Shown one piece after another: positions 1 through 7,061 of a stretch of 11,652 bases of DNA. The translations under genes were made by a program, and so were the position numbers. Origin of the DNA: Gemmatimonadota bacterium (GTDB taxonomy: Bacteria; Gemmatimonadota; Gemmatimonadetes; Gemmatimonadales; GWC2-71-9); the NCBI GenBank assembly GCA_003221075.1, contig QHUF01000155.1:1-11652 (forward strand), written 5' to 3'. Under the pieces are notes generated by a model that worked only from the letters and a program-made list of their open reading frames with translations, made no database searches and was not told where the DNA came from. Positions within the stretch are counted from its first letter, which is position 1, and every line of letters begins with the position of its first letter.

Positions 1-244
1 GCGCCCACAGCACCGGGTCCGGCGACGCGAGGTTGATGAGGTAGCTGTCGTGCGACACGACCGCCTCGAGCCGGTGGCGCGCGACCTCGTGTCTGAATCG
101 CTCGATCTGTTCCGCGCCGAGCACTCGCTCGTGCCACTGGTTCGGCGTTTTGGTAAAGAGCTGGATCGCCGTGGCCCGCAGGGATCCACCACGAGCCGGC
201 GCCAGCGCCACACCCCCCTGACTCGAGACGTGCGCGCCGAGCAT
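1..244 (-). CDS. nfo: Endonuclease IV (AP endonuclease), N-terminal part, cut by the window edge
   Basis: The first 81 residues are visible; the rest lies outside the window. The family cleaves DNA 5' of abasic sites in base excision repair, using a three-metal zinc centre in a TIM barrel. The start MLGAHVSSQGG matches the family opening (GAHVS..GG). The segment HDSYLINLASP at residues 65-75 is a hallmark; its His65 corresponds to the first zinc ligand (His69 in the E. coli enzyme). QLFTKTPNQW at 28-37 also fits. The ATG at 244-242 shares one base with the pcm stop. A GTG immediately upstream (247-245) is in frame and would give the GTGA overlap common in this window, so the true start may be one codon earlier. 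It is evidently co-transcribed and translationally coupled with pcm. Identification is firm; the remaining metal ligands cannot be checked here. Confidence 0.93.
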   Translation of the reverse strand, partial: MLGAHVSSQGGVALAPARGGSLRATAIQLFTKTPNQWHERVLGAEQIERFRHEVARHRLEAVVSHDSYLINLASPDPVLWA

Positions 245-927
245 CACCGTTCTTCGGTAAACGCGAGGCGCGAGATCAGGGGCACGAAGCGGACGCCGCC
301 GGCCTGCTGTCGCACCAACCCTTCGCCGTTCCTGGACCGTTCCAAGATGACCAGCTCTTGGGACGCAAGGTCACCGACGGGGATGACCAGCCGGCCACCC
401 GGCTTGAGTTGCGCGGCGAGCGGCTCGGGGACCTGGGGCGCCGCCGCGGCGACGATGATGCCGTCGAATGGCCCTTGCTCGGGCCAGCCTGCCGCACCGT
501 CCCCCAGCCGCGTTTCGATGTTCGTGAGACCGAGGCGCCGGAACCGCTCTTCGGCCTCGACGAGGAGATCGGGCAGGCGCTCGACCGTGAAGACTTTCCC
601 GTTCCCCGCGAGATATGCGAGAATCGCGGTCTGGTACCCTGAGCCGGTGCCGATCTCGAGAATCCGGTGTGTGCGCCTGGGTTCCAGGCGCTCGGTCATG
701 AGCGCGACGACGTACGGTTGCGAGATCGTCTGCCCGCTCCCGATCGGGAGTGGAGCGTCGTTGTAGGCGTCGCGGGCAAGATGGGGCGGCAGGAACCACT
801 CGCGCGGCGCCCAGCGCATCGCCGCGAGCACCCGTTGATCCCGCACGCCGCGCCCCGCGAGCTGTCGCATGACCATGCGGGTGCGGGGTCCTCGAGTGTC
901 GGGCGCCGGACGCGCTTGCCTGGGCAT
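244..927 (-). CDS. pcm: Protein-L-isoaspartate O-methyltransferase
   Basis: This 227-residue protein transfers a methyl group from S-adenosylmethionine to isoaspartyl residues in damaged proteins, starting their repair in the cytoplasm. The family segment PIGSGQTISQPYVVALM lies at about 61-77. SAM motif I is ILEIGTGSGYQTAILA at 89-104, followed by GDGAAGWPEQGPFDGIIV at about 142-159 and LKPGGRLVIPVG at 174-185. The C-terminal RFVPLI at 213-218 is typical of PIMT. Length is normal for bacterial PIMTs (about 200-230). The first 20 residues are Arg/Pro-rich and poorly conserved, so a later start is possible, but the ATG at 927 sits just below a TATAGT box. The gene is divergent from the diguanylate cyclase gene and coupled to nfo downstream. 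Confidence 0.95.
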   Translation of the reverse strand: MPRQARPAPDTRGPRTRMVMRQLAGRGVRDQRVLAAMRWAPREWFLPPHLARDAYNDAPLPIGSGQTISQPYVVALMTERLEPRRTHRILEIGTGSGYQTAILAYLAGNGKVFTVERLPDLLVEAEERFRRLGLTNIETRLGDGAAGWPEQGPFDGIIVAAAAPQVPEPLAAQLKPGGRLVIPVGDLASQELVILERSRNGEGLVRQQAGGVRFVPLISRLAFTEER

Positions 928-974
928 GCGCTGAACTATAGCTTGCCCCCGCCCCTAGCGCAGAAGACGACTCC
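928..974. promoter_or_regulatory. Divergent promoter region between pcm and the GGDEF gene
   Basis: These 47 bases separate two divergent starts and must hold both promoters unless they lie inside the genes. On the minus strand TATAGT (940-935) is a good -10 box only seven bases upstream of the pcm ATG, so the transcript would start at or next to the ATG (leaderless). On the plus strand TTGCCT (916-921) and TATAGC (937-942) are a possible pair with a short 15-base spacer, leaving a leader of roughly 25 bases before the TTG at 975. Neither -35 element is strong. No convincing Shine-Dalgarno is seen before either start. This is inference from motif matching only. Confidence 0.35.
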
Positions 975-2384
975 TTGCCGGATCAGATTCGTCACCGCAT
1001 CCTGTTGCTCGGCAATCCCCACAGCCGACCCGATGGTTTGGAGCGTGTGTTGGTCCGCGGCGGCTTTCAGGTCACCGAAACGCCGTCCGCCACTCCGCCC
1101 GATTTCATTCTCTACACGCCCGAAGCCGGCGTCCTGAGTCTCGCGGATGACATCCGCGCGCTCGCGACGCAAGCGACCTACGGTGGCGCGCCGGTCTTCG
1201 TCCTGCTTGCCGACGGCTCAGCCAACGCCGCAACCGACGCGCTGCTTGCTGGTGCGCGGGACGTTCTCGTCGGGCCGATCAATCTGCCCGAAGTGCGCGC
1301 GCGCCTGGACGTGCACATTCGCGCGCGCACCGAGGCGCGCGAGGCCCAGGAAGCGCTGCGCGCGCGCGACCTCCTGTTCGACATCTTTCAGGAAGTCTCT
1401 GCGGCCGTGCGTGCCGACGAGATTTTCCAGACGCTGGTGCGGCGTGTGGGCCAGGCGTTCGGCCTGTCGCACTGCTCGCTCGTGCTCACCGCGCCGGGAG
1501 ACGACAAGGGTCGCGTGGTCGCCGTCTACGAGAACCCGGCGATCCGCGATCTGCGCGTGGACCTCGGGCGCTATCCCGAGATCCAGGAGGCGATTCGGAC
1601 TGAGCGTCCTGTCGTTATCCAGAACGTGCACGAGGATCCGCTCTTCGCCTCGATCCGGCAGCATTGGAACAAGCAGCAGATCGAGGTGAACGTGCAGGCG
1701 GCTGTGGCGTTGCCGGTGTTCGTGCAGGGCCGCGCCGCCGCGGTTTTCTTCCTGCGCACCGAAAAAGGCGACCCGCAGCTGCGGGCTACGGACGTCGCCT
1801 TCGCCAACACGATCGCGCAGGCGGCCGCGCGGGTCCTCGAAAACGAAGAGCGCCGTTCGGCGATTTATCGGCGCCAGATCAGCGCGGGCACCACCGATGA
1901 GACGACCGGATGCGCGTCCCTCGACGCGCTCGACCGGCGGATGCGCGACGAGTTCGAGCGCGCGCGCCGCTACTCACTGCAATTCTCGCTCGTGTTGATC
2001 GACATCGATCGCCTCCGCGAGATCAACGACCGGCTCGGTCACACGGCCGGCGATCGTGTGCTGGGAGAAATCGGGGCCATCCTGCAGCGTGAGCTGCGTG
2101 CTCCCGATTTCGTCGCGCGCTATGGCGGTGACGAATTCGCGTGCGTGCTGCCCGAGACCGACGGGGCGGGAGGCCGCCATTTCGTCGAGCGACTGCGGCA
2201 GGTCTTCGCGCGCCATACCTTCGGCGACCTGGGCCCCGCCAACGCGCCTGGCATTTCCGCCGGCATCGTCGGCTACCCGCACAGCGAAGCGTTGCGGCCC
2301 GAGGATCTCTTTACGCTCGCCGAAAGCGCGTTGCAAAGAGCGAAATCCGGTGCACCCGATCGGATTGGCGTGATCGGAGAATAG
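975..2384 (+). CDS. Diguanylate cyclase: degenerate receiver, GAF and GGDEF domains
   Basis: This 469-residue cytoplasmic protein probably makes cyclic di-GMP from two GTP. Domains in order: a receiver-like fold (about 7-117), a helical linker (118-135), a GAF sensor (about 136-290), and a GGDEF domain (about 305-469). The active-site GGDEF is intact at 384-388, with the Mg-binding Asp in LIDID (342-344 region) and the substrate motif REINDRLGHTAGD (348-360). An RxxD inhibitory site, RAPD at 375-378, sits the canonical five residues before GGDEF, so product inhibition is likely. The receiver has no phospho-acceptor Asp (PDFILYTPEAG where LLD is expected) and lacks the conserved Lys (VLVGPI instead of V.KP). 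The start is TTG at 975; an in-frame TAG at 939 with no ATG or GTG between supports it. No membrane segment is seen. The gene stands alone, divergent from pcm. Confidence 0.9.
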   Translation: MPDQIRHRILLLGNPHSRPDGLERVLVRGGFQVTETPSATPPDFILYTPEAGVLSLADDIRALATQATYGGAPVFVLLADGSANAATDALLAGARDVLVGPINLPEVRARLDVHIRARTEAREAQEALRARDLLFDIFQEVSAAVRADEIFQTLVRRVGQAFGLSHCSLVLTAPGDDKGRVVAVYENPAIRDLRVDLGRYPEIQEAIRTERPVVIQNVHEDPLFASIRQHWNKQQIEVNVQAAVALPVFVQGRAAAVFFLRTEKGDPQLRATDVAFANTIAQAAARVLENEERRSAIYRRQISAGTTDETTGCASLDALDRRMRDEFERARRYSLQFSLVLIDIDRLREINDRLGHTAGDRVLGEIGAILQRELRAPDFVARYGGDEFACVLPETDGAGGRHFVERLRQVFARHTFGDLGPANAPGISAGIVGYPHSEALRPEDLFTLAESALQRAKSGAPDRIGVIGE

Positions 2385-2389
2385 CGTGA

Positions 2390-3499
2390 TTAGTCCAAGG
2401 TTTTCCGAAATCGTCGTACAGACAGCGCGATGAGAACAGTTGCGAAGAGTAGTAGGATCAGCATCTCCTGCCACAACTCAGCCACGCCGACGCCCTTCAA
2501 CAGAATTCCGCGTAACACCTTGAGGAAATGCGTGAGCGGCAGCAACGCGCCGATCCACTGAAAGAAGACGGGCATCGCCTGCCGCGGGAACATGAATCCC
2601 GACAACAAGATGTTGGGAAGGACGAAAAAGAAGCTGGCCTGCATCGCCTGCTGCTGGGTGCGGACGAGCGTCGAGACGAACAGGCCCAACGCCAGGCTAG
2701 CCACGATAAACACGAACGCGACCCCGTAGAGCAGGGCCACATTGCCGGTCAGCGGGACGTCGAACACGAATCGGCCGAGCAGCAGGACTGTCGTCATCTG
2801 CACGAGGCCCACGCCGACGTACGGAGCGATTTTGCCGAGCATCAGCTCCGTCTTGGTGATCGGCGTGACGATGAGCTGCTCCAGCGTGCCACGTTCCCGC
2901 TCGCGCACGATCGCCATCGCCGTCACCAGCACCAGCGTAATCGTGAGGATCACGCCGACCAGTCCCGGCACGATGTAGTTCGGACTGCGGAGCCCGGGGT
3001 TGTACCTCGGGCGGACGCGCGTTTCCAGCGGCAGCGCGCCGCGATGGGCGGCCGCCGAGAGGATCGCGAGGTTGCGCACCTGCGCCACGCCAGCCGCCGC
3101 GGCGAGCGCGGCCTGCGATGAGAGTGGATCGGAGGCGTCGACGATGACCTGGATGGTGGCGGTGGTCCCGCGCGCCAGATCGCGCGGAAAGTCCTGTGGG
3201 ATGACGATGCCGGCCTGCGCGTCGCCCCGGGCGATCCACGCGTCGAGCGCGTCGCGTCCGTCGACGTGGGACACGATCCGGAAATTGCCCGTGTTCTGGA
3301 ACGCTGCGACGATGTCGCGGCTCGACGGCGTGCGGGACTCGTCGAGCACCACAGTGGGGATGTGGCGAACGTCGGTCTGAATCGCGAAGCCGAACAGGAG
3401 CAGCTGAATGATGGGGATGCCGACCATGATGCCCAGCGTCAGACGGTCGCGCCGCATCTGGATGAACTCTTTGCGGAACATCGGACCGAAACGCCTCAT
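2390..3499 (-). CDS. ABC-2 type transporter permease (YbhS/YbhR-like)
   Basis: This 369-residue inner-membrane protein is the last gene of the run. It has the ABC-2 exporter layout: a cytoplasmic N-terminal helix (MRRFGPMFRKEFIQMRRDR), a first membrane helix at about 21-40, a large extracytoplasmic domain (about 41-172), then five membrane helices between about 173 and 361. The family signature ERERGTLEQLIVTPI is at 200-214, in the first cytoplasmic loop after TM2. The gene overlaps the ATPase gene by ATGA, and an adaptor lies just before that, so the three form one export system. With one permease gene it would act as a homodimer. Relatives export drugs or other small hydrophobic compounds; the substrate cannot be read from the sequence. 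Its stop is 5 bases from the stop of the opposing GGDEF gene and no clear terminator hairpin lies between. Confidence 0.92.
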   Translation of the reverse strand: MRRFGPMFRKEFIQMRRDRLTLGIMVGIPIIQLLLFGFAIQTDVRHIPTVVLDESRTPSSRDIVAAFQNTGNFRIVSHVDGRDALDAWIARGDAQAGIVIPQDFPRDLARGTTATIQVIVDASDPLSSQAALAAAAGVAQVRNLAILSAAAHRGALPLETRVRPRYNPGLRSPNYIVPGLVGVILTITLVLVTAMAIVRERERGTLEQLIVTPITKTELMLGKIAPYVGVGLVQMTTVLLLGRFVFDVPLTGNVALLYGVAFVFIVASLALGLFVSTLVRTQQQAMQASFFFVLPNILLSGFMFPRQAMPVFFQWIGALLPLTHFLKVLRGILLKGVGVAELWQEMLILLLFATVLIALSVRRFRKTLD

Positions 3500-4248
3500 G
3501 CGTCCTGCTCCTGCTCGTCGCGCTCCTGCAGGATGATGAAGGCGTCTTCCAGACTCTTCCCGCCGACCTGCTGTGCGACCTCGTCCGGCGTTCCCAGCGC
3601 GATCAGATGACCCTGGCTCATGAGACCAACGCGGTGGCAGCGGCCCGCTTCATCCATGTAATGCGTCGTGACGATGACGGTGGTGCCCTGAGCGGCCAGC
3701 GTGGCGATGGTGCTCCAGAATCCGCGTCGCGCCGCCGGGTCCACGCCGGCCGTCGGCTCGTCGAGGAACAGCACGGGGGGCCGGTGCATGAGCGCGCAGG
3801 CGAGACCGAGCCGCTGTTTCCAACCGCCCGACAGCGTACCGGCGAGCTGGTTGAGGCGGCGATTCAGCCCCAGGAAGCTCACCACCTCGGCGATGCGCCC
3901 TCGGCGGCTCGGTCCCTCGAGGCCGTAGATCCCCGCAAAGAAATCCATGTTCTCGGCGACGGTGAGGTCTTCATACAGCCCGAAGCGCTGCGACATGTAG
4001 CCGATGCGCTCCTTGATCAGGTCGGGCGACTCCCGCACGTCGACGCCCGCGACGATCGCGGTTCCCTCGGACGGCTCGAGCAGGCCGCACAACATCCGAA
4101 TCGTCGTCGTCTTCCCCGAGCCGTTGGGCCCCAGGAGGCCGAAGACTTCGCCCGGTGCGATCGTGAGATTGAGGTCGCGGACAGCCACGATGGGGCCGAA
4201 ACGCCGCGTGAGATGGCGGGTCTCGACGGTGACAGCGGAGTCGGTCAC
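3496..4248 (-). CDS. ABC transporter ATP-binding protein (exporter ATPase)
   Basis: This 250-residue cytoplasmic ATPase powers the neighbouring ABC-2 permease. Walker A is GPNGSGKTT at 40-48, the Q-loop is around SQRFGLYEDLT (86-96), the signature is LSGGWKQR at 139-146, Walker B with its catalytic Glu is VLFLDEP at 159-165, and the switch His is in TTHYMDEA (His196). The sequence style (GLYEDLTVAEN, SGGWKQRL, EPTAGVDP) is that of the YbhF/CcmA-type drug-export ATPases. It starts with GTG at 4248, overlapping the stop of the adaptor gene as GTGA, and overlaps the permease start as ATGA. Tight coupling on both sides says all three are made together. Confidence 0.95.
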   Translation of the reverse strand: MTDSAVTVETRHLTRRFGPIVAVRDLNLTIAPGEVFGLLGPNGSGKTTTIRMLCGLLEPSEGTAIVAGVDVRESPDLIKERIGYMSQRFGLYEDLTVAENMDFFAGIYGLEGPSRRGRIAEVVSFLGLNRRLNQLAGTLSGGWKQRLGLACALMHRPPVLFLDEPTAGVDPAARRGFWSTIATLAAQGTTVIVTTHYMDEAGRCHRVGLMSQGHLIALGTPDEVAQQVGGKSLEDAFIILQERDEQEQDA

Positions 4249-5117
4249 GGCAGCAGCGGGATTTCCACCTGTACCGGCATCCCTGCTTTGAGCCGCCCGC
4301 CGGCGTCGTCAGTCGAGACCTTGATGCCGAACACGAGATCGGCTCGTTCGCGCTCCGTGAGCGCCGCGCGCGGTGTGAACTCGGCCCGCGGCGCGATCTC
4401 ACTGATCCGCCCGGCGAACGCGGTGTCGGGATACCCGTCCACCCGGAGGCGCACATCTTGTCCGGTCTGGAGACGTGCGACGAACCGCTCGCCGACGTAG
4501 GCGCGAATCCACGGAGCACGCACCAGACCGACGGATACCACGGGGACGCCGGCGGCGATGACCTCGCCCCGCTCAGCGAAGCGGGTCAGCACGATGCCGT
4601 CGGCGGGCGATAGGAGCACCAGCTGGTCGCGGATCGATTCCGTGACCTCAGCGCCGGCCCGCGCCGCTTGTGATTCCCGCACCGACGCGCGGACGGATTG
4701 CAGCCGGGCGGCCGCGGCGGCCGCTGCGGACTGCAAACGCTCCAGCTCCTGCGGGGAGGCGATGCCCTGGAGGGCCAACACCCGCGCCCGCGCCAGATCG
4801 TTCGCGATGCGCTGGCTGTCCGCTTCCGCGGCGCGGATCTCGGCCGTTCGCGTCGACGCCGCGTCGGCAAGCGCGCGTCGCTGCTCGATCAGGGCGGAGA
4901 GACCGGGCTGCTCCAGCACGGCGACCGTGTCTCCGACATGGACCGAGTCACCTTCGTCTTTGAGGAGTCGGAAGAGTCGCCCGGAGGCGAGCGGGCTGAG
5001 CCGGACCTCGCGAATCTCGACCGTCCCGGCGACGGTGAGGGTGTTGCTCGATCCGGTGCACCCCGCCGCGAGCAGCGCGGCGAGCGCTACCGACGCGGGC
5101 GAGGAGAGCGCAGCCAA
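4245..5117 (-). CDS. HlyD-family periplasmic adaptor, predicted lipoprotein
   Basis: This 290-residue adaptor would link the ABC exporter to an outer-membrane channel. A lipoprotein signal with hydrophobic stretch SVALAALLAAGC puts the lipid-carrying Cys at residue 20. Thr at +2 gives no inner-membrane retention signal by the E. coli rule. Two half-lipoyl motifs flank a long helical hairpin: GRLFRLLKDEGDSVHVGDTV at about 46-65 and LSPADGIVLTRFAERGEVI later; the hairpin runs about 75-175 and is Ala/Arg-rich. A beta-barrel domain (VRAPWIRAYVGERFVARL, GQDVRLRVDGYPD) follows. The start is TTG at 5117: there is no other start codon in frame between the upstream stop (5192-5190) and the lipobox. 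This places the start inside the last 31 bases of the preceding gene. The n-region lacks Lys or Arg, which is unusual for a signal peptide. No outer-membrane factor gene is in the window. Confidence 0.88.
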   Translation of the reverse strand: MAALSSPASVALAALLAAGCTGSSNTLTVAGTVEIREVRLSPLASGRLFRLLKDEGDSVHVGDTVAVLEQPGLSALIEQRRALADAASTRTAEIRAAEADSQRIANDLARARVLALQGIASPQELERLQSAAAAAAARLQSVRASVRESQAARAGAEVTESIRDQLVLLSPADGIVLTRFAERGEVIAAGVPVVSVGLVRAPWIRAYVGERFVARLQTGQDVRLRVDGYPDTAFAGRISEIAPRAEFTPRAALTERERADLVFGIKVSTDDAGGRLKAGMPVQVEIPLLP

Positions 5118-6207
5118 TTGCCGGGATCCAGCGCGATGCCGCCCTGGCCGCGAATCTCGAAATGAAGGTGTGGGCCTTCGTCGCTCGACTCACCGCCGAC
5201 GTGACCGATGACCTGCCCACGAATGACGCGGTCGCCCTGGCGGACAGTCGCATCATTCAGGTAGGCGTAGAATGTGTAGTAACCGCCGCCGTGGTCGATC
5301 AGCACCGACGTCAGGTACAGCCCCAGCGGTCCCGCGAGGCTTACGGTGCCTGTCGCGACCGCGCGGACCGACGTGCCGACCGGCGCTTTGATCCCGATCC
5401 CGTGGCGCGGGATCCGGGTGTTGTTCGGGCCGGTCGTCGTCCCGAAGGGATAGATGATCGAACCTTCAACCGGCCAGTCGAGACCGCCGAGATCGGCGGT
5501 CGTGATCGTGCCGGCCGCCGTGGTAACGCCACGAGACTCCGCCTCGCGCCGCGCGCGCTCCAGCGCTTCGATGCGGTCGTTGAGCGACTTCTCGTCACGG
5601 TCGAGACGCGTGAGCCGCTGCTCCGCCTGACGCGCGTTCCGGCGCGTTTCCCGCAGGTTCGTCTCCCGCTCATGCTCGAGTGTGAGGTAGCGTCCCAATT
5701 CGTCCGTGCGCTCGCGGCGGCGCCGGCCCAGCGTCTCGCGGGCATCGACCAGCAACTGGCGCTGGCGCGCCACGCGGTCGCGCAGCTTGTGCATGTCGTT
5801 GGTGAGCAGGCGGTCCTGGCGGCTCACGAGGAAGAGATACTTGTAGCGGGAGAGCAGGTCGCCGAAGCTCTCGGCGGCGAGCAGCACCTGCCAGCTGTAC
5901 AGCGCGCCGCGCTTGTAGATGTCGACGAGTCGCCGCTCGAGCACCGCGCGCTTCTCGAGCAGCGCATCCTGCGCGATCAACAGGTCCACCGTGATCTGGT
6001 CTGCGCTTGCGTGCGGAGCCGCGCGAGCTCTTGCTCGACTTCGGAGCGCTCACGGCGGATGCCCTCGAGCGTCCGCTGGTTGTCCTGCATCTGTTGTTGG
6101 TAAGTCGGGCGCTGAGCGAGAGCGGGGAATGGGGATAGGGGAATGGTGGCAGCGGCTAGTAGGATAATTGCCGCCCATTCCCCTGTCCCCATTCCCCGTT
6201 GGTTCAT
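5087..6207 (-). pseudogene. EnvC-like LytM-domain protein, reading frame broken near 6000
   Basis: FtsEX normally activates cell-wall amidases through an EnvC-type periplasmic coiled-coil protein, and this gene follows ftsX by an ATGA overlap. From ATG 6207 one frame gives a signal peptide ending SPFPALA (cleavage after residue 31) and a first coiled coil ending near LRTQAQ, then runs into TGA at 5979-5977. The rest lies in another frame: DQITVDLLIAQDALLEKR, then a long coiled coil (down to about 5535) and a C-terminal LytM domain (WPVEGSIIYPFG to NWLRSP). That second frame also has a GTG at 5989, giving 300 residues without a signal. A net loss of 1 (or 3n+1) bases between about 5985 and 6010 explains the break. 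In the LytM domain His196 (numbered from 5989) and HLHFE (274-278) remain, but the Asp of HxxxD is Ile200 (RHGIGI), so it is probably non-catalytic like EnvC. Coding character is good on both sides, so an assembly error or a recent mutation is likely. Confidence 0.82.
6121..6200. repeat. Inverted repeat of G4N3 heptads, inside the EnvC-like signal peptide
   Basis: The left arm (6124-6146) reads GGGGAATGGGGATAGGGG then AATGG. The right arm (6175-6197) is its reverse complement with one mismatch in 23 (6136 against 6185). The arms extend slightly outward (C6123-G6198, A6121-T6200). The spacer is 28 bases. Each arm is made of seven-base units (four G plus three others) with three G4 runs plus GG, so a G-quadruplex could form on either strand, or the whole could fold as a long hairpin. 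It resembles palindromic intergenic repeats (REP-like), yet lies inside a gene: read on the minus strand, one arm encodes GMGTGEW, the spacer AAIILLAAA, and the other arm TIPLSPFP. Confidence 0.9.
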
Positions 6208-7061
6208 ACCCGTTTCAGGTGGCGCCCGACGCTCATCGCGCTGCCGACGAGTCCAATCAGTGCGCCGAACGCAACGATGGCAGCGGCCTGTTCCTGGTTG
6301 AAGAATGCGGACTGCAGCAGATACCGATTGATCAGGAGATACGCGGCAAACGAAAGACCGATTGCCACCATGCCGCCCAGCAGCCCTTTGATCGCGCCCT
6401 GGAGCAGGAACGGCCGGCGGATGAAGCCGTCCGTCGCGCCCACGAGCCGCATGATCGCGATCTCGCGGCTGCGCTGCAGCACCGCCATGCGAATCGTCGT
6501 GCCGATGATGATGATCGCGACGACGGCGAACGCCGCGCCGACCACGATGCCCACCGCGGCCGCGAGGCCGCGCAGCCGGTCGAGCTTCTCGACCCAATCC
6601 CGCCCGAACCGCACGTCGTCCACGAACCCGAATCCCCGCAGCCGCTCGGCGACCGCCGCGACGTGATCGGTATCGCGGAACCCGGGCTTGAGCTTCACTT
6701 CGACGGAGGCGGGCAGCGGGTTGCGCTCCAGCTCCTGCATCACGTCGCGCAGCTCGACGAGCTCGGCACGCGCCCGGGCGAGCGCGTCGTCTTCCGAGAC
6801 GTAGGTCGCCGACTGCACCTCGGGAAATGCCTCGATGTCCTTGAGCGCCTGCGCCGTGGCCTCGATCGGGGCGCCCGGCAGCAGATAAGCCACGACTTCG
6901 ACCCGCTCTTCTACGCCGTGCAAGGCGTCCTGGAGATTGATCACGACCAGACCGAAGAGTCCCAGGACGAACAGCGAGAAGGCGATCGTCGTCACCGAGA
7001 GCACGGACAGCAGCGGTGCGCGCTTGAAGGTGAGCATCGCCTCGCGGAAGGTCAGGTTCAC
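6204..7061 (-). CDS. ftsX: Cell division ABC permease FtsX
   Basis: This 285-residue inner-membrane protein pairs with FtsE. It has the FtsX plan of four membrane helices: TM1 at about 20-42, an extracytoplasmic domain (about 43-165), TM2 at about 168-189, TM3 at about 223-246 and TM4 at about 258-276. RSREIAIMRLVGATDGFIRRPFLLQG at about 198-222 is the conserved cytoplasmic loop and helix typical of FtsX. The periplasmic domain ELERNPLPASVEVKLKPG is also typical. FtsX transmits FtsE ATP hydrolysis across the membrane to an EnvC-like partner, whose gene follows by an ATGA overlap (6207-6204). The start is GTG at 7061, overlapping the ftsE stop as GTGA. Confidence 0.95.
   Translation of the reverse strand: MNLTFREAMLTFKRAPLLSVLSVTTIAFSLFVLGLFGLVVINLQDALHGVEERVEVVAYLLPGAPIEATAQALKDIEAFPEVQSATYVSEDDALARARAELVELRDVMQELERNPLPASVEVKLKPGFRDTDHVAAVAERLRGFGFVDDVRFGRDWVEKLDRLRGLAAAVGIVVGAAFAVVAIIIIGTTIRMAVLQRSREIAIMRLVGATDGFIRRPFLLQGAIKGLLGGMVAIGLSFAAYLLINRYLLQSAFFNQEQAAAIVAFGALIGLVGSAMSVGRHLKRV

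Noticed and set aside
2344..2366. Hairpin AATCCG...CGGATT near the end of the GGDEF gene as a terminator
   Set aside because: A six-base stem with an 11-base loop inside the coding sequence and no T run; too weak to call.
3607..4500. Plus-strand open frame of 297 codons opposite the ABC ATPase
   Set aside because: The ATPase on the minus strand has every ABC motif; the plus frame reads as its complement.
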